This document shows positions 1 through 11,324 of a stretch of DNA of 64,000 nt, piece after piece. The translations under genes and the position numbers were made by a program. Origin of the DNA: Cyanophora paradoxa (lineage: Eukaryota > Glaucocystophyceae > Cyanophorales > Cyanophoraceae). Where the stretch lies: contig QPMI01000435.1 of assembly GCA_004431415.1 (NCBI GenBank), positions 124,001-188,000 of the forward strand, in the 5' to 3' direction. The first letter of the stretch is position 1. The number at the start of each line of letters is the position of its first letter. Below the pieces are notes generated by a model. It was not told the DNA's origin and made no database searches. It saw only the letters and a program-made list of their open reading frames with translations.

Positions 1-1960
1 GCGGCGGGGGTGCGACACGCGAGAGGGGCCCCGTGGCGGGCTCCGAGAAGGAGCGCCGCCGGGGGGTACGCAGGGCGGGGCGGCGAGCGGGGGGCGGGCG
101 TCGGGCGCTGCTGGCGGCGATAGGGCGCGTCTCCGTTCGCCGATCGACGCCGAGTCCTGCTGTGGGAGTACAGCTTCCGGGGCGGGCGAGAGCTGGGGGG
201 TACCCGAGAGCGCGACGAGGCTCAGAGCAGAAGCCTCGGGCGGCGGAGTCGCGTCTGCAGCGGCCGGGGCCACTGGCCTAGAAGGAGAGGGGGGCGCCGC
301 GGCGGCCGCCGTCGCGGCGGGGGGTACGACACCGCAAGAGGGGGCGTTGTGGCAGTCTCCCGGCAGGAGTGCCGCCGGGGGGGTACGCGGGGCGGGGGCG
401 GCGAGCGGAGGGAGGGCGTCGGGCGCCGCTGACGGCGATAGGGCGCGTCCCCGTTCGCCGATCGACGCCGAGTCCTGCGGTGGGGGTACAGCTTCCGGGG
501 CGGGCGAGGGCTGGGGGGTACCCGAGAGCGCGACGAGGCTCAGAGCAGAAGCCTCGGGCGGCGGAGTCGCGTCTGCAGCGGCCGGGGCCACTGGCCTAGA
601 AGGAGAGGGGGGCGCCGCGGCGGCCGCCGTCGTGGCGGGGGGTACGACACCGCAAGAGGGGACGTCGTAGCGGGCTCCCGGCAGGAGTGCCACCGGGGGG
701 GTACGCAGGGCGGGGGCGGCGAGCGGAGGGAAAACAAGAGCGGCGACGGGCGCCGTTGGCAGCGCCAGAGCACGTCTCACATCGCCGATCACCGCCGAGT
801 GCTGCGGCGGGCGTGTAGCTTCCGGGGCGAGCGAGGGCCGGGGGTACCCGAGAGCGATGCGGGGCGCGGGCGGGTGCCTCAGGCGGCGGGTCACGTCTGC
901 AGCGGCCGGGGTCGCTGGCCTTGAAGGGGAGGGGGACGTCGCGGCGGCCGCTGCCGCGGCGGGGGGTGCGACACCGCGAGAGGGGGCCCCGTGGCGGGCT
1001 CCGAGAAGGAGCGCCGCCGGGGGGGTACGCAGGGCGGGGGCGGCGAGCGGGGGGCGGGCGTCGGGCGCTGCTGGCGGCGATAGGGCGCGTCTCCGTTCGC
1101 CGATCGACGCCGAGTCCTGCTGTGGGAGTACAGCTTCCGGGGCGGGCGAGAGCTGGGGGGTACCCGAGAGCGCGACGAGGCTCAGAGCAGAAGCCTCGGG
1201 CGGCGGAGTCGCGTCTGCAGCGGCCGGGGCCACTGGCCTAGAAGGAGAGGGGGGCGCCGCGGCGGCCGCCGTCGCGGCGGGGGGTACGACACCGCAAGAG
1301 GGGGCGTTGTGGCAGTCTCCCGGCAGGAGTGCCGCCGGGGGGGCACGCGGGGCGGGGGCGGCGAGCGGAGGGCGGGCGTCGGGCGCCGCTGGCGGCGATA
1401 GGGCGCGTCTCCGTGCGCCGATCGACGCCGAGTCCTGCGGCGGGGATACAGCTTCCGGGGCGGGCGAGGGCTGGGGGGTACCCGAGAGCGCGACGGGGCT
1501 CGGAGCAGAAGCCTCGGGCGGCGGAGTCGCGTCTGCAGCGGCCGGGGCCACTGGCCTAGAGGGAGAGGGGGTCGTCGCGGCGGCCGCCGTCGCGGCGGGG
1601 GGTACGACACTGCAAGAGGGGGCGTCGTGGCAGTCTTCCGGCAGGAGTGCCGCCAGGGGGGTACGCGGGGCGGGGGCGGCGAGCGGAGGGAGGGCGTCGT
1701 GCGCCGCTGACGGCGTCGGGGCACGGCTTGGATCGCTGATCGGCGCCGAGTCCTGCGGCTGGGGTACAGTTTCCGGGGCGAGCAAGGGCCGGGGGGTACC
1801 CGGGAGCGCGGCGGGGCGCGGGGCGAAGGCCTCGGACGGCGGCGTCTGCATGGGGACCGGCATGGAGCAGGGGCTTGCGCCCTCTGTGGCGCTCTGCGCA
1901 AGAAAAGCAGTCCAGGGAAGGGGCGGGGGAGGTGTGACTGGCGAGGGGGGCGGGGACAGG
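1..1960. repeat. 318-bp tandem repeat, about six copies
   Basis: Copies begin near 1, 315, 633, 957, 1275 and 1593, each recognisable by a gcggggggt-gcgacac-type junction followed by a gagcgccgcc or gagtgccgcc block. Copies 1-2 and 4-5 are closest to each other, giving a higher-order period of about 957 bp. The period is a multiple of three, as expected for a coding repeat. The first copy lacks five single bases in homopolymers relative to the copy at 957. Confidence 0.9.
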
Positions 1961-2425
1961 CCAGCGGCGATTGGGACACCGAGCGCGAAGACAAAGCATA
2001 CCACGGTGGGTGCGGAGGAGAGTTGGAGGCCCAGGAGACGTTGCCGGCCGCGCCGGGCTGAGGCTACGCCGCAAGCAACGTACTCGTAGCTGTGGTGCGC
2101 GCGCGAGCGCTCGCGCGGGCGGCGGCAGCGGCGTCGGCGTCGTTGACGATCGCCGCGGATCTCAGCGTGGGCGATCGCCGCTGTACTCGGCGTTCTGGCC
2201 GCTGCGGGCGCCCGGCCACTCCCTTGCGAGTCAGACTGGCGCGATGTGCTAGCCGGCGCGTACCAGAAGACCAAGAGAATCGCCGTGTAGAGAGTGTAGA
2301 GCCAGTCGCCCACGAGGGGCAGAGACCGACTATCGGAGCGCGAAGCGCCTTGCGGCGCTAAGCGCGGTGGATAGATACGGGATGGCCTTTCAGCGATGCC
2401 CGCGGTTCTCTCGACGCTTCGAACT
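1..2425 (-). CDS. Pro/Ala/Ser/Thr-rich tandem-repeat protein with two membrane-like segments (partial, runs off window start)
   Basis: No family recognised. One minus-strand frame stays open from about 2425 to near base 1. It reads through six copies of a 106-codon (318 bp) repeat rich in P, A, S and T, with recurring words such as SRPVAPAAADATPPPEASA, PAPEAV and DSASIG. Upstream of the repeats are two hydrophobic stretches: WLYTLYTAILLVFWYAPA (near 2262-2315) and TVVCFVFALGVPIAAGLS (near 1950-2005). The composition suggests a cell-surface or wall-type protein (inference). No ATG lies in this frame below the upstream stop at 2426-2428, so the first exon or start is unresolved. The plus-strand frame through the same repeats is broken by a stop at 668-670, which favours the minus strand. 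The repeat copy at the window edge has several one-base deletions relative to its sister copy, so the extreme 3' frame is unreliable. Confidence 0.5.
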
Positions 2426-2428
2426 TAG

Positions 2429-2875
2429 TATGCCACCGTGGCACCTAGGCCTGCAGGCTGCAGCTGGCATGCAGCTGCAGCAGCTAGTGGCAGGCTGGCA
2501 GCCTAGTGCACGTGGCTGCGGCAGCTGTCGGGCCCCGGGGGTGAGTCGGGTCTACGCCGATATCGATGTCGACAGTGACTCGACACTCGACGTGTTCGCA
2601 CATGAGGGTTCATATTGGGTGCGACAAAACGGGGAACTGAATCGAAACTGCAAGCTCAGCCGGCCGTGTTAACCCGATTTTTTTCGCAAGTGTCCGCTTG
2701 CGTCTTAAGTAATAAGTTATAACTTAGTATTACCGTAATATGGCCAAAGTTTTCACATGTACAGTACGTGCTATAGGTGAATTCCCGAAGTAATTTAAAA
2801 TGCTGCTGATGCTTTCAACGACGAGTATTCTGACCAATACCCGGTACCTCTACACATATGCATATCGCGCAAGTG
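2429..2875. other. intergenic region, less GC-rich
   Basis: No coding exon recognised. It contains a CTGCAG/GCAGCTGC-rich palindromic patch (2450-2510) and an AT-richer part (2675-2800). It separates the repeat protein from the 3' end of the Skp1-type gene. Confidence 0.5.
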
Positions 2876-5874
2876 TCACTGGGGGCCCGCCGGGGCGCCG
2901 GCCCCCTCCTCCTCCTCCTCCTCCTGCTCGTCCTCCCCCTCGCCCTCCTCGCCCTCCTCCGCCCCCTCTCCCGCCGCCTCCGCCGCGGCGCCGGCAACGC
3001 CGCCGGCCTCCTCCGTCCACGCGTTCTCCCTGCGGATCTCCTCCTCCTCCTCCGGCGTGAAGTCGTTCCGGATGTTGAACGTTTGCCGGATCTCCTCGGG
3101 GGACTTGCCTGCCCCGGGGGTAAGCAAGGCAAGCTCGGTCACGGGAAGGCGAGCGGGCGGACCGCGGATCTTGTCGGCGATGGCCATGCAGCCGAGGTCG
3201 AGCAGCGGCTGCACCTCCAGCCGGTTCGCCGCCTGCGCCCCAGCCCCGCCCCCCTCAGCAAGGCCGGCGCGCGCTGCGCTGAGGGGGCAGAGGCGGGCGC
3301 GCCATGATGAGCGCGAAGATGGACTCGTTGTCGCCGGCGATGAACCTGCTCTCCCACGCCCGCACCGCCTCGGGCTCCTCGCGGCCGGCCTTGAGCGCGC
3401 GATAGCGGCAGAAGGCGACCAGCTTCCTCATCGTCGGCGCCGGGATGCAGCCGGCGGGCAGCCGCACGCCCTCCCCGTCCCCCGCGTAGTCTGCCCCCCG
3501 CCCCGCGTTGGGCCGGGCCGGCGGGCGAGGCCGGCCAGTCTATTAACAGACCGGGGCGCACCGGGTGCCTCCATCTCGCGCTTGAGGAAGCCGCTCAGCT
3601 CCGCCGCCGCGCGCTGCAGCTGCCGGGGGGGGGCTGAGCGCGAGCGGGAGGAACCCAGGGGCGGCGTGGAGCGCGCGCACCCGGAACGTGTGAGGCGGGA
3701 GGCGAACGCTCACGAGCGCTTCGCTTGGGCCGGCGACGGCGGCGGCCGCGGCGTCCACGCCCTGGGCCAAGGCCGGCGCGGCGTCGACGTGCGCGGCGGC
3801 GGCGGCCTCCGCCTGCTCCTCCGCGGGATCGCGGGGGGCCTGGGCGGGGTCCGGCCCCGGAGCAGCGAGGAGGGCCTCGAGGGCCTCGTCGGGCGTCCCG
3901 CGCGCCACGGCCCCGCCAGCGCCTGCGCCCCGCCGCCCCTCAGGCGCCGCCCGCGGAGGACAGGCGGCGGGGCGGCGGACCGCGACGGCGGCGGAGAACG
4001 AGTAGCGGTACCCCTCCAGCGCGTACGCGCGGGCGGCGCGGACGAGGCCGGCCGCGGGCGGCGGGCGGCGGGCCCGCAGGGCGCCGGCGAGGGCCCTCAG
4101 GAGCGCCCCGTGGTACCGGCCCGCAAACTCCTCGCTGGCACCTGCCTGCCCGAGCACCTGCGACCCCGCTCAGGCCGGCCGACAGCGCGCGGATCGCAAT
4201 GTAGTCAGACCCGCAGGACGGCGCCGGCGGCGGCCGGTCGGGCGGCCCCGCCGCGCGCCTCTGCCACCAGCGCCTCCGCAAGGCCCGCCGACATCGACGG
4301 CTGCGCGCGCGTGCCGCGGGCCGCGTCAGCCGGGCCGGCGCCGCCGGCGCGACGGGGGCAGCGGCGGCGGGGGCGCTGTGCACCGCGGCCGCGTCGAACG
4401 GCGCCTCGCGGAAGACACGCTTCGCTGCGAGGCGGTCGGTCAGCGGGGCGCCGGCGCGAGGGGGGTGACTGCTAGCGAGCTCGTGCGAGGGCCGGCGCAC
4501 CGGCGTCGGCGAGCGAAGGTAGGCCCTCGCGGGGCGCGTGGAAGAGGTCCTGGCGCCCTCGAGCCGTGAGGGGCGGCGTGGGGGCGGCCCCCGCCCCCGG
4601 CCCCCCGCCCGGCGCACGAGGTAGCGGAAGACGCGGAGGAGGACGCCCGTGAAGGCCGCGTAGGGCGCCCGCACCGCCGCCAGCGCCCCCGCCGCCTCCT
4701 CCAGCGGCCCCCCGCGGCACGGCACGCCCAGCACATCTGCCGCCCGCCCGTTACTCGCCCCGCCCACCCGGCGGGGGCGTGCGGCGCCCGCGCGGGCGCA
4801 CCCTCGAGGAGGGAGGTCGGGAGGGTGGCCGAGCGCTCAGCGATGATGCGGCGCGCTGCCTCTGGATACGCTTCGTACGCCCGCGCCGCCACGCGCTGCG
4901 CCCGATCGGTCGGCTCGCGCGGCGCGCGGCTCGCAGGGAGGCCAGCGGGCGCGCACGAATCCGGCGACGGCGAGGTCGTACGCCTTCTCGCTGCAGGGCG
5001 CCGGCGCGTCAGCCGCGCGGGCGGCCGCGGCAGAGCATCAGATGTGATAGCGCGCTGGGAGGCACCTGTTCTCCCCTCCCTCGCTCCCCGGAGCAGCGCA
5101 CAGCTCGTACGCCCACTGCGACGAGGGGTCGAGAGGGCCCGCGGGGGCAGCGCGGGGCGCGGGGGCGCACGTGGTAGGCGAGGGAGGGCTGCAGGGCGCA
5201 CACGTCCTCCGGGCGGAGGCCAGCGGGGATAAGGCCGGCGAGCGCCTGCACGAAGTCGGCGAGCCGCCCGAAGAGCTCCCCCCGCGCCGCCCCCGACGCC
5301 GGCGCCGCGACGCCCGCCGCGGCGAGCGCCCGCACGTCGTCGCCGGCGCCCCGCCAGACGCGCGCCCGCGCGAGCGCCCGCAGGCGCTCCGAGACCGGCG
5401 CGCACTGCAGGTACTCCGCCGCCATCACCGTCTCCCACAGCTCGTCGTCGGAGAGCGCGCCCAGCCGCGCGCTCAGCTCCGCCTCGGCGCCGCCGCCCGC
5501 GATCAGCGAGCACAGCCCCGAGATCCGCAGCACCGCTTCTCGGCTTGCAAAGCGCCTGTCGACGGGGAGAGGCGGCTGGTCTGCGCGTCCGGCCGCGGTC
5601 AGGCGGCCTTGGCGCGCACAGCGAGAGCTTGCGCATGCGCAAGCGGACCATCCCGGGGCTTGTGGATGTTGTCCGCTGCGAGAGCATCCTTGAGGAAGCC
5701 GCAGAGCTCGAAGCAGACCGCCTCGATGCCCACGCGAACGCTCGTGTCGTGGTCATCGGCCGCGGCCGCGGTCGGCGCCTCGGCAGCGTTCGCCTCCCGC
5801 CGACTGGGGACGAGGTAGTAGATCTCTCCACTCTGTTCAGCGACCGCGGATGACTGCTCTCGCTGGCGCTTCAT
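2876..5874 (-). CDS. Skp1-type SCF adaptor domain protein with long N-terminal extension (multi-exon)
   Basis: The C-terminal exons are clearly Skp1: [19 protein letters not shown], then [26 protein letters not shown], and [20 protein letters not shown] followed by IRRENAW. Skp1 bridges cullin-1 and F-box proteins in SCF ubiquitin ligases. GT-AG splicing joins the IRG and KSPEE exons. A long acidic tail of E/G/D follows the usual Trp-containing end, and the stop is at 2876-2878. Upstream exons encode Skp1-like helical modules, e.g. [20 protein letters not shown] near 5420-5460, plus Ala-rich helices. The proposed start is the ATG at 5872-5874, followed by a basic KRQRE sequence. Normal Skp1 is about 160 residues, so this is either one large fused or internally duplicated protein or two adjacent paralogues; no internal start or stop clearly separates them. 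Confidence 0.65.
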
Positions 5875-6374
5875 TCGTGCCTGACCTCTGCCCACGGACC
5901 CCGGAATGAACGCGAGGAGACGCGCTGCAGGGGATGTTCGAGCTCGCAAGTGGCTCGAATCTGGCGGGCGGGTATCTTGCAATGCGCTCCTACGGCGTGG
6001 GACGCTCGCCTTGGAGTCAGCTGAAGTCAGTGGGGGAGCAATCCCAGCCGGGGGGAGCAATCCCAGCCGGGGGACAGGGGGAAAAAACACATTTGAACCG
6101 GGCGCGCCGCGATGTCGCTGCGCGAGTATCTCTCGACGGGCTCGGTCTACTTGCTTTTCACCGGCGCGATGGGAGCATGCACTGAGCCCGGCATCTTCAG
6201 GTCAGCGCTCCTAAAAGCCCGTGCTGATCATGAGCCGCGTGCGCCCGCCCGTACGCGTCTAGACTGAGCGCTGCCGCCCCGCAGTTCTACCAATCCGCGG
6301 GAAGAGGCCCGCAAGTTCTCGAGCTAGTGCGCTCCCGGCCGCTCGCGCGCCCGGCCATATGCATATGCATATGC
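5875..6374. promoter_or_regulatory. divergent intergenic region
   Basis: Shared upstream region of the minus-strand Skp1-type gene and the plus-strand homeodomain gene. It contains a short direct repeat, gggggagcaatcccagccgg twice at about 6031-6072, and a run of overlapping CATATG/ATGCAT palindromes at 6355-6375. No defined promoter element is claimed. Confidence 0.35.
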
Positions 6375-7616
6375 ATGGAGCTCACCAACCGAGGTTTCCG
6401 CCAGTTTCGATTGCAACGCGTTAAAGCTACCGCTGCAAGTGTATTTGGATACGATGGCCGCTGTTCAAGCAGACGGGTCCGCACAAACCTAGGCTCTGGC
6501 TGCAGCTTGCAATTGGCAACCGCCGCGGCCGCGGCCGCGGCGTACGAGTCGCGCCTTGACGTGCGCGTGCTGCGCAGCCTTGAAGCCGGCAAGGCGGTCG
6601 TCAACGCGGCGCGGGAGTCGGACCCCAGCATCGGCGGCGGGGCGGACATGATCGACCTCGACGTACGGCGCTGGCTGGAGGGCGAGCTCGACGCCCGCAT
6701 GGAACGCTGGTTCGACAAAAGCAAGCAATCTATCGAACAGGTTCCTTGGCTGCTCGCGCATGCCCGGGCGTTCCGCTCAGTGCTTTGTCCTCCGCAGGCC
6801 AGCACAGCGGACGAGGCCATTCACGGGATAGACACTCTGCGCTCGCAGCTCCTCCTTGATGGCGAGTCGCTCTGGAGCACGCTGGACCCCGCTCGGGACC
6901 AGGGCTACAGTGCCATCATCCCCAAGGGCTCTCGCGAGGAGGAGGTACCCCCCTTCTCACCTGAGGGTCCATCGGTCGGAAGCTCTCGTGAATCCCGCGG
7001 CAGCTCGTGCTGGAGATGTGGGAGCGGTTCCCCGACATGTCGCCGGCGAACCGTCGCGATCTGAGCCGCAAGATCCACGTCCGCTCTCAGGCCATCGGGC
7101 AGTGCGCTCGCGCGCGCCTGGGGCGGGACCCACTGCGGGGCGGCCCACTGATGTGCCATTCCGAAGGTACATTTCGAGGCTCGACAAGCAGCTCCAGGGG
7201 AGGCCCCGCTGCCAGAAGAAAACCCCCGCGCAGGTTCGAGCCCCCGATCCGACGCGCACCGTGCCCCGCCGGATCCGACCCGTACCCTCAGGTCGAAGCA
7301 CTGGAGCGCCTGTTCGACGAACTGGACGGCGAGATTTCCATTCAGAACGCCCGCCACTGGGCCGCCGAGCTCGGCCTCGAGAAGGGCGAGCAGGTGCCTG
7401 TACCCCCTCAACTCCTCCCCCCCTTCCCCCCGGCCTGCCTCCCCACCCCACCCCTTCCGCTCAGGCCCCCGCGAGCAGATCAAGACGTGGTTCGCGCGGG
7501 AGCGGTCGAAGCGGGGCATGCCGAAGAGCAGCCTGTGGGAGCACGTGGTGGACCAGCACTGGGGGAAGGTCGAGCGCGAGCAGGCCCGCTCCGCCGCCCG
7601 CTTCGCGCCGTACTAG
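6375..7616 (+). CDS. homeodomain-like DNA-binding protein (multi-exon)
   Basis: Exons near 6375-6739, 6799-6945, 7000-7095, 7168-7195, 7287-7393 and 7475-7616. The C-terminal exons give ALERLFDELDGEISIQNAR, then HWAAELGLEKGEQ, spliced to IKTWFARERSKRG. This is the homeodomain pattern of a first helix with LERLF, a second helix with an LGL turn, and a recognition helix with the invariant WF and a basic end. The usual WFxNxR is WFARER, so it is divergent. The turn before IKTWF is one residue longer than in classical homeodomains. Likely role is transcriptional regulation in the nucleus. The upstream part contains an Ala run near 6520-6540 and helices such as DLDVRRWLEGELDARMERWF. The start is uncertain: the ATG at 6375 (MELTNRG) is the first reasonable in-frame choice. 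Confidence 0.6.
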
Positions 7617-8583
7617 CCATGAACCTCGTCGGTTTCTCTTTTCTTAGCTACTGTTGGTAGCGTAGGCTGCCGATCTTTCATTGTAAATGCGTCCTTCTGT
7701 TATAATTAGTTCTTTATTGCGTGCGCCGTACCTCTTCTTTATTGTTATATATGCAGAGTTCGATTTCGCTCTTGCGTGAAACAACATCTGAATGCGTACA
7801 ACTGATCCGGTACCGTCTACCGCGATTCGCGCGCGCGCGCGCGCCTGCAGCTAGCGCTCGGATATCGATGCGACTCGGCGAGGGCCGGGCGCTCGAGCTC
7901 GAGCTCCACGCCGGGGCGCCCACGCCTCGCTCGCTGAGCCGCGCCTGGAGTCTCAGAGTCTGGAACTTCTACGAACTATAGCTAGGCCCGGTACATGTGA
8001 TTCAGCGCTAGCGCTAGCCCCCGGCCTCGCGCGCCGCACATGCCGCAGCTGCATGCGCATGCGCAGAGCACTGCGGCGCACGCGCGCGCGCGCCGGCATG
8101 CGCATGCGCCGAATGCGAGCTCGGAGATCGGGCCGGGCCAGCTGCATCATGATCATGATCAAGCCGCATCATGGCATGCAGCAGCGCTAATTCCGAGAGT
8201 TGTCACTAATAAGAAAGTGTAAACGCCTGGCTGCAGCCAGCTGCGGGGGGGACAGCAAAACCCAGGGCGGGGGACAGCAAAACGCGACCATCATGATCAG
8301 CAGCAGCGATCAGCGCACGCTGTTTGCGAGCGGAGCGTACGCGTACGAGCGGGCGACGACTTCGCCCGGCCCTCGAGGCGCACTTGCCGCGTACTTGCCG
8401 TACTTGCCTACAGGCACCCGTTGTTCAGCGGAGACAGCGAGGAGCATGGCGAGCTTGCCAACCTGGCCAACCTGGACTTGCGCTGCTGCGGCCGCGCCAA
8501 GGCGCTTCGAATTCAGGGGCCACGCGCTGCTGCGCAGCCCGCGTTTCCGCTGGGCGGCATACAAGCGGTCTCGGCTGCTAGCC
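7617..8583. other. intergenic region with alternating CG tracts and palindromes
   Basis: No coding exon could be supported. It holds an AT-rich stretch just after the stop (7660-7760, possible 3' end), an alternating (GC)n tract at about 7830-7845 and another near 8078-8092, overlapping TGCGCATGCG palindromes (8050-8110), ATGATCATGATC at about 8148-8160, and an imperfect direct repeat of gggggacagcaaaacccagg-like sequence at about 8245-8285. Confidence 0.5.
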
Positions 8584-11143
8584 ATGCATATGCATATGGA
8601 TCGACTGGCGATGCAGCCGGCTTCGTCCGCGGTCGCCGATGCGAAAGCGCCGCCTCCGCCAATGCAACCGTCGGCTCGCAAGGCGCGCAGCGTCCCGTAC
8701 GTTTCGCAAGACGGTGAGCGACTGGCCTGCACTCTTGCACGACACCGCTCCGCCGCGCCGACGCCTCGCCGGCAGGAAGCATCCGCGCGGACGCGGACTT
8801 CGAAAGCGGCAACGGGCGCGTCGTCTCGGCGAGCGCGCAGGCGGGCGCGGGCGGCGAGAGCACGCTCTTCGTCGAGATCGAACGTGCGTCTCCGCCGCAC
8901 CCGCCCTCGCGTCCCCCGGGCCCCGGCGGGCCGACTCCGCGGCCGCAGCGGACACGAACGCGAAGGACTACCAGTGGTTCCACCTGCGCGTCCAGTGCGC
9001 CGCGGGCCGGCGGCTGTGCGTCGTCATCACGAACGCCAAGTGCGCCATGCCTCTCTACCAGCGGGACTGGACCGGTGCGGCGCGCGGGGGGGGAGGGGGG
9101 GGGGGGGGGGGGGGGGGCGGGCAAGCCTGCGGCCCTGCGCTCTGAGAACTCTCCCCCTCTGCACTCAGGGTACAGAGCCTACTGGACGGGGGGCGACCCG
9201 GAGGAGGCCGACGCGTGGGAGACGGCCGAGTCGACCTACAACGCCAACACGGGCTGGTTCAGGCGAGCCCCCGCGCCCCTCTGCCAGCGCCCTCCGACGG
9301 TCCGCCGGGCCCAACACGCCGCGGCCGCCGGCGCAGCTTCCGGCTGGAGACGCGCTCGGAGGAGACGCAGGTGGCGTTCTTCCCGCCCTACTCCCTCGCC
9401 CGGGCACGCCGCCGGCCCCGAGCCCCGCCCTCACCGCCCTCGCGCGCGGCCGCTGACGCCGGCCGCCAGGCCGAGGTCCTCGCGGAGCGGGCGGCGCGCA
9501 GCGGACGCTGCTCCGCCGCCACCATTGGATTCAGGTCGGCTCCCGCCCTCGCATCCCCGCCCCCGCCCCCGCTCGAGCTCGAGCGTGCGCGTATCCCCTC
9601 GCAGCGTGGAAGGCCGGCCGATCACGGAGCTGCACTTCCGCGCGCCGGGCCCCGCGGCCGAGCTCAGGTCGCCGGGCCGGAAGCACTTCTGGGTCATCGC
9701 CCGGCAGGTCCGCCCTCGGGCAGGGCGCGGCCGCCGATTTCGGTGCCCGCCTGACTGAGCAGTCCTGTACCCCGCAGCACTCGGGGGAGTCGATGGCGTC
9801 CCACTTCGCCGAGGGGCTCGTTTCGAGGCGCGGCGTACCCGGGCCGCGTTCGACGCCGTACCCCGGCAGCCCCGGGTCACGCCCGCCTCAGGCTGCTGGA
9901 CGAGGAGGACGCGGACGCGGGGCGGGTGCTGGCGGCCGCCGACGTCCACGTCGTCCCCGTCGTGAACCCGGGTTCGAAGCCCGCGGGGGCCTTTCGGCGC
10001 CCCGGCCCGACCATCCCTGCCCGCCGCAGATGGCGTGGCCTGGGGCAACCTGCGATACAACTTGTGCGGTCTCGACCTCAACAGGCACGCGCCGCCACGG
10101 CCCTTCGCCCCTCGAGCTCCCGCGCGCTGCGAGCGCTTCGGAGCGGCTCACGCGCGGGGCGGCGCAGGCAGTGGGCGGAGCCGGACCCCGCCCTTGCCCC
10201 CGAGGCGAGTCGCCCGCCGTCTCTCGCCTCCGCGCCGCCGCTGAAGCACCCCTCCGCAGGTGGCGTGCGTGCGGGGGCGCCTGGAGGAGACGGGCGCGCA
10301 CTTCCTCCTCGACGCCCACGGCGACGAGGGTCCGCCCAGCCGCCGAGCGTGGCCGCGCCGCTTCGGGGGGTACTCAACCACCCCGCAGCGATCCCGTACG
10401 TCTTCGTCGTACCCTCCTGCAGCGAGCCGGGGGCAGATGCCCCACGCGACGAGCGTCTAGGGCGTCTCACGGTGAGCGAGCGTCGTTGAGCGTGTACCCC
10501 CTGCAAAAGCGAGTCGATACCCCCGCGCACCACTTATCTGCGTATATACTCCCAGGACCTCTTTAAAGCGGAGTACGGTCGAATTAACGCGTGCTTTCAG
10601 GACAGGTGAGCCCGTGTCCCCTGCTTCCGCTCCCCTCGATACCCCCCCCCCCCCAACCCTTCCCTCCCGCTCCCTCCCCCTCCCTTCCCCCTCCCCCGCT
10701 CCCCCCCTCCCCTCCCCCTCCCCCCTCCCCCTCCCCCCTTCCCCTCCCCCTCCTCCCCCATACCCCCCGGAACCCTCCCACCCACACCCCTCCCTCTTCC
10801 TCGGCAGCATCACTCATCTCATTGGTGTCCCCCTCAGGTTCAGCTACGCGAACAAGCCGCCCGGGCTGGGGATGTCGTGCCCGCCGACGACGTACCCCGG
10901 CGTGGCCGCGAACCACGTGGCGCGGCGGCACGGCGCCCTCGCCGTCACCCTCGAGATGCCGTTCAAGGCCGGCCTGCCCCTCCCCTTCCCTCCGGTCCCC
11001 TCTGCCTTTCCGTGGCTGACACCTTTCCTGCGCAGGAGGCGGCGAACGAGGCCGACGCGCTGCGGGGCTTCGGGGCGGAGCGGTGCCGGCGCCTCGGGGC
11101 CGACCTCGTCGCCGTCCTCGCGGCCCTCGCCGGCGAGCTCTAG
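8584..11143 (+). CDS. M14 family zinc carboxypeptidase, cytosolic carboxypeptidase (CCP/AGBL-like) type
   Basis: The exons assemble into the N-terminal beta domain typical of CCPs (DFESGNGRVV, DYQWFHLRVQ, YRAYWTGGDPEEADAW) followed by an M14 catalytic domain. Zinc ligands are in HSGES (H and E, near 9780) and LLDAHGDE (H, near 10310). The substrate-binding NR is in NLCGLDLNR, and the catalytic Glu is in LAVTLEMPFK (near 10945). Relatives remove C-terminal residues such as glutamate from tubulin and other proteins; the substrate here is not known. A 37-nt exon at 10168-10204 supplies QWAEPDPALAPE between two GC-AG introns (10085-10167 and 10205-10259). The intron near 10608-10845 is a long C/T tract, and another at about 9077-9169 has a poly-G run. 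The start at 8584 was chosen because splicing 8713 to 8776 gives a continuous frame; upstream in-frame ATGs exist. Confidence 0.82.
10625..10800 (+). repeat. polypyrimidine (C3-5T)n low-complexity tract inside an intron
   Basis: About 170 bases are almost purely C and T on the plus strand (ccctcccc-type words), inside the intron between the exon ending FQDR and the exon starting FSYANKPPGLG. Such mirror-symmetric homopyrimidine runs can form triplex DNA (known property); no function is implied here. Confidence 0.85.
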
Positions 11144-11324
11144 CTCGTCGAGCCCTAGCGAGCCCTCAATTCGATCCGGTGCCTCCCATCGTTTCCCTCG
11201 ACCTCCTCGCGCTCCTCTCAAAAATTTCCCGCAGGCCGGAAGGGGAGATCGAGCTGGAGGGTGATCGCAAAATTGAAGGAGAGAGCTCGAGGGAGGGACT
11301 TGAAAACTCCAGATTTAAGCCGCC

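Noticed and set aside
857..2089. 410-codon plus-strand ORF through the repeats
   Set aside because: The same frame is interrupted in an earlier repeat copy, while a minus-strand frame is open through all copies and enters hydrophobic segments.
2800..3060. Plus-strand ORF encoding a poly-proline protein
   Set aside because: It is the complement of the acidic Glu/Gly tail of the Skp1-type gene.
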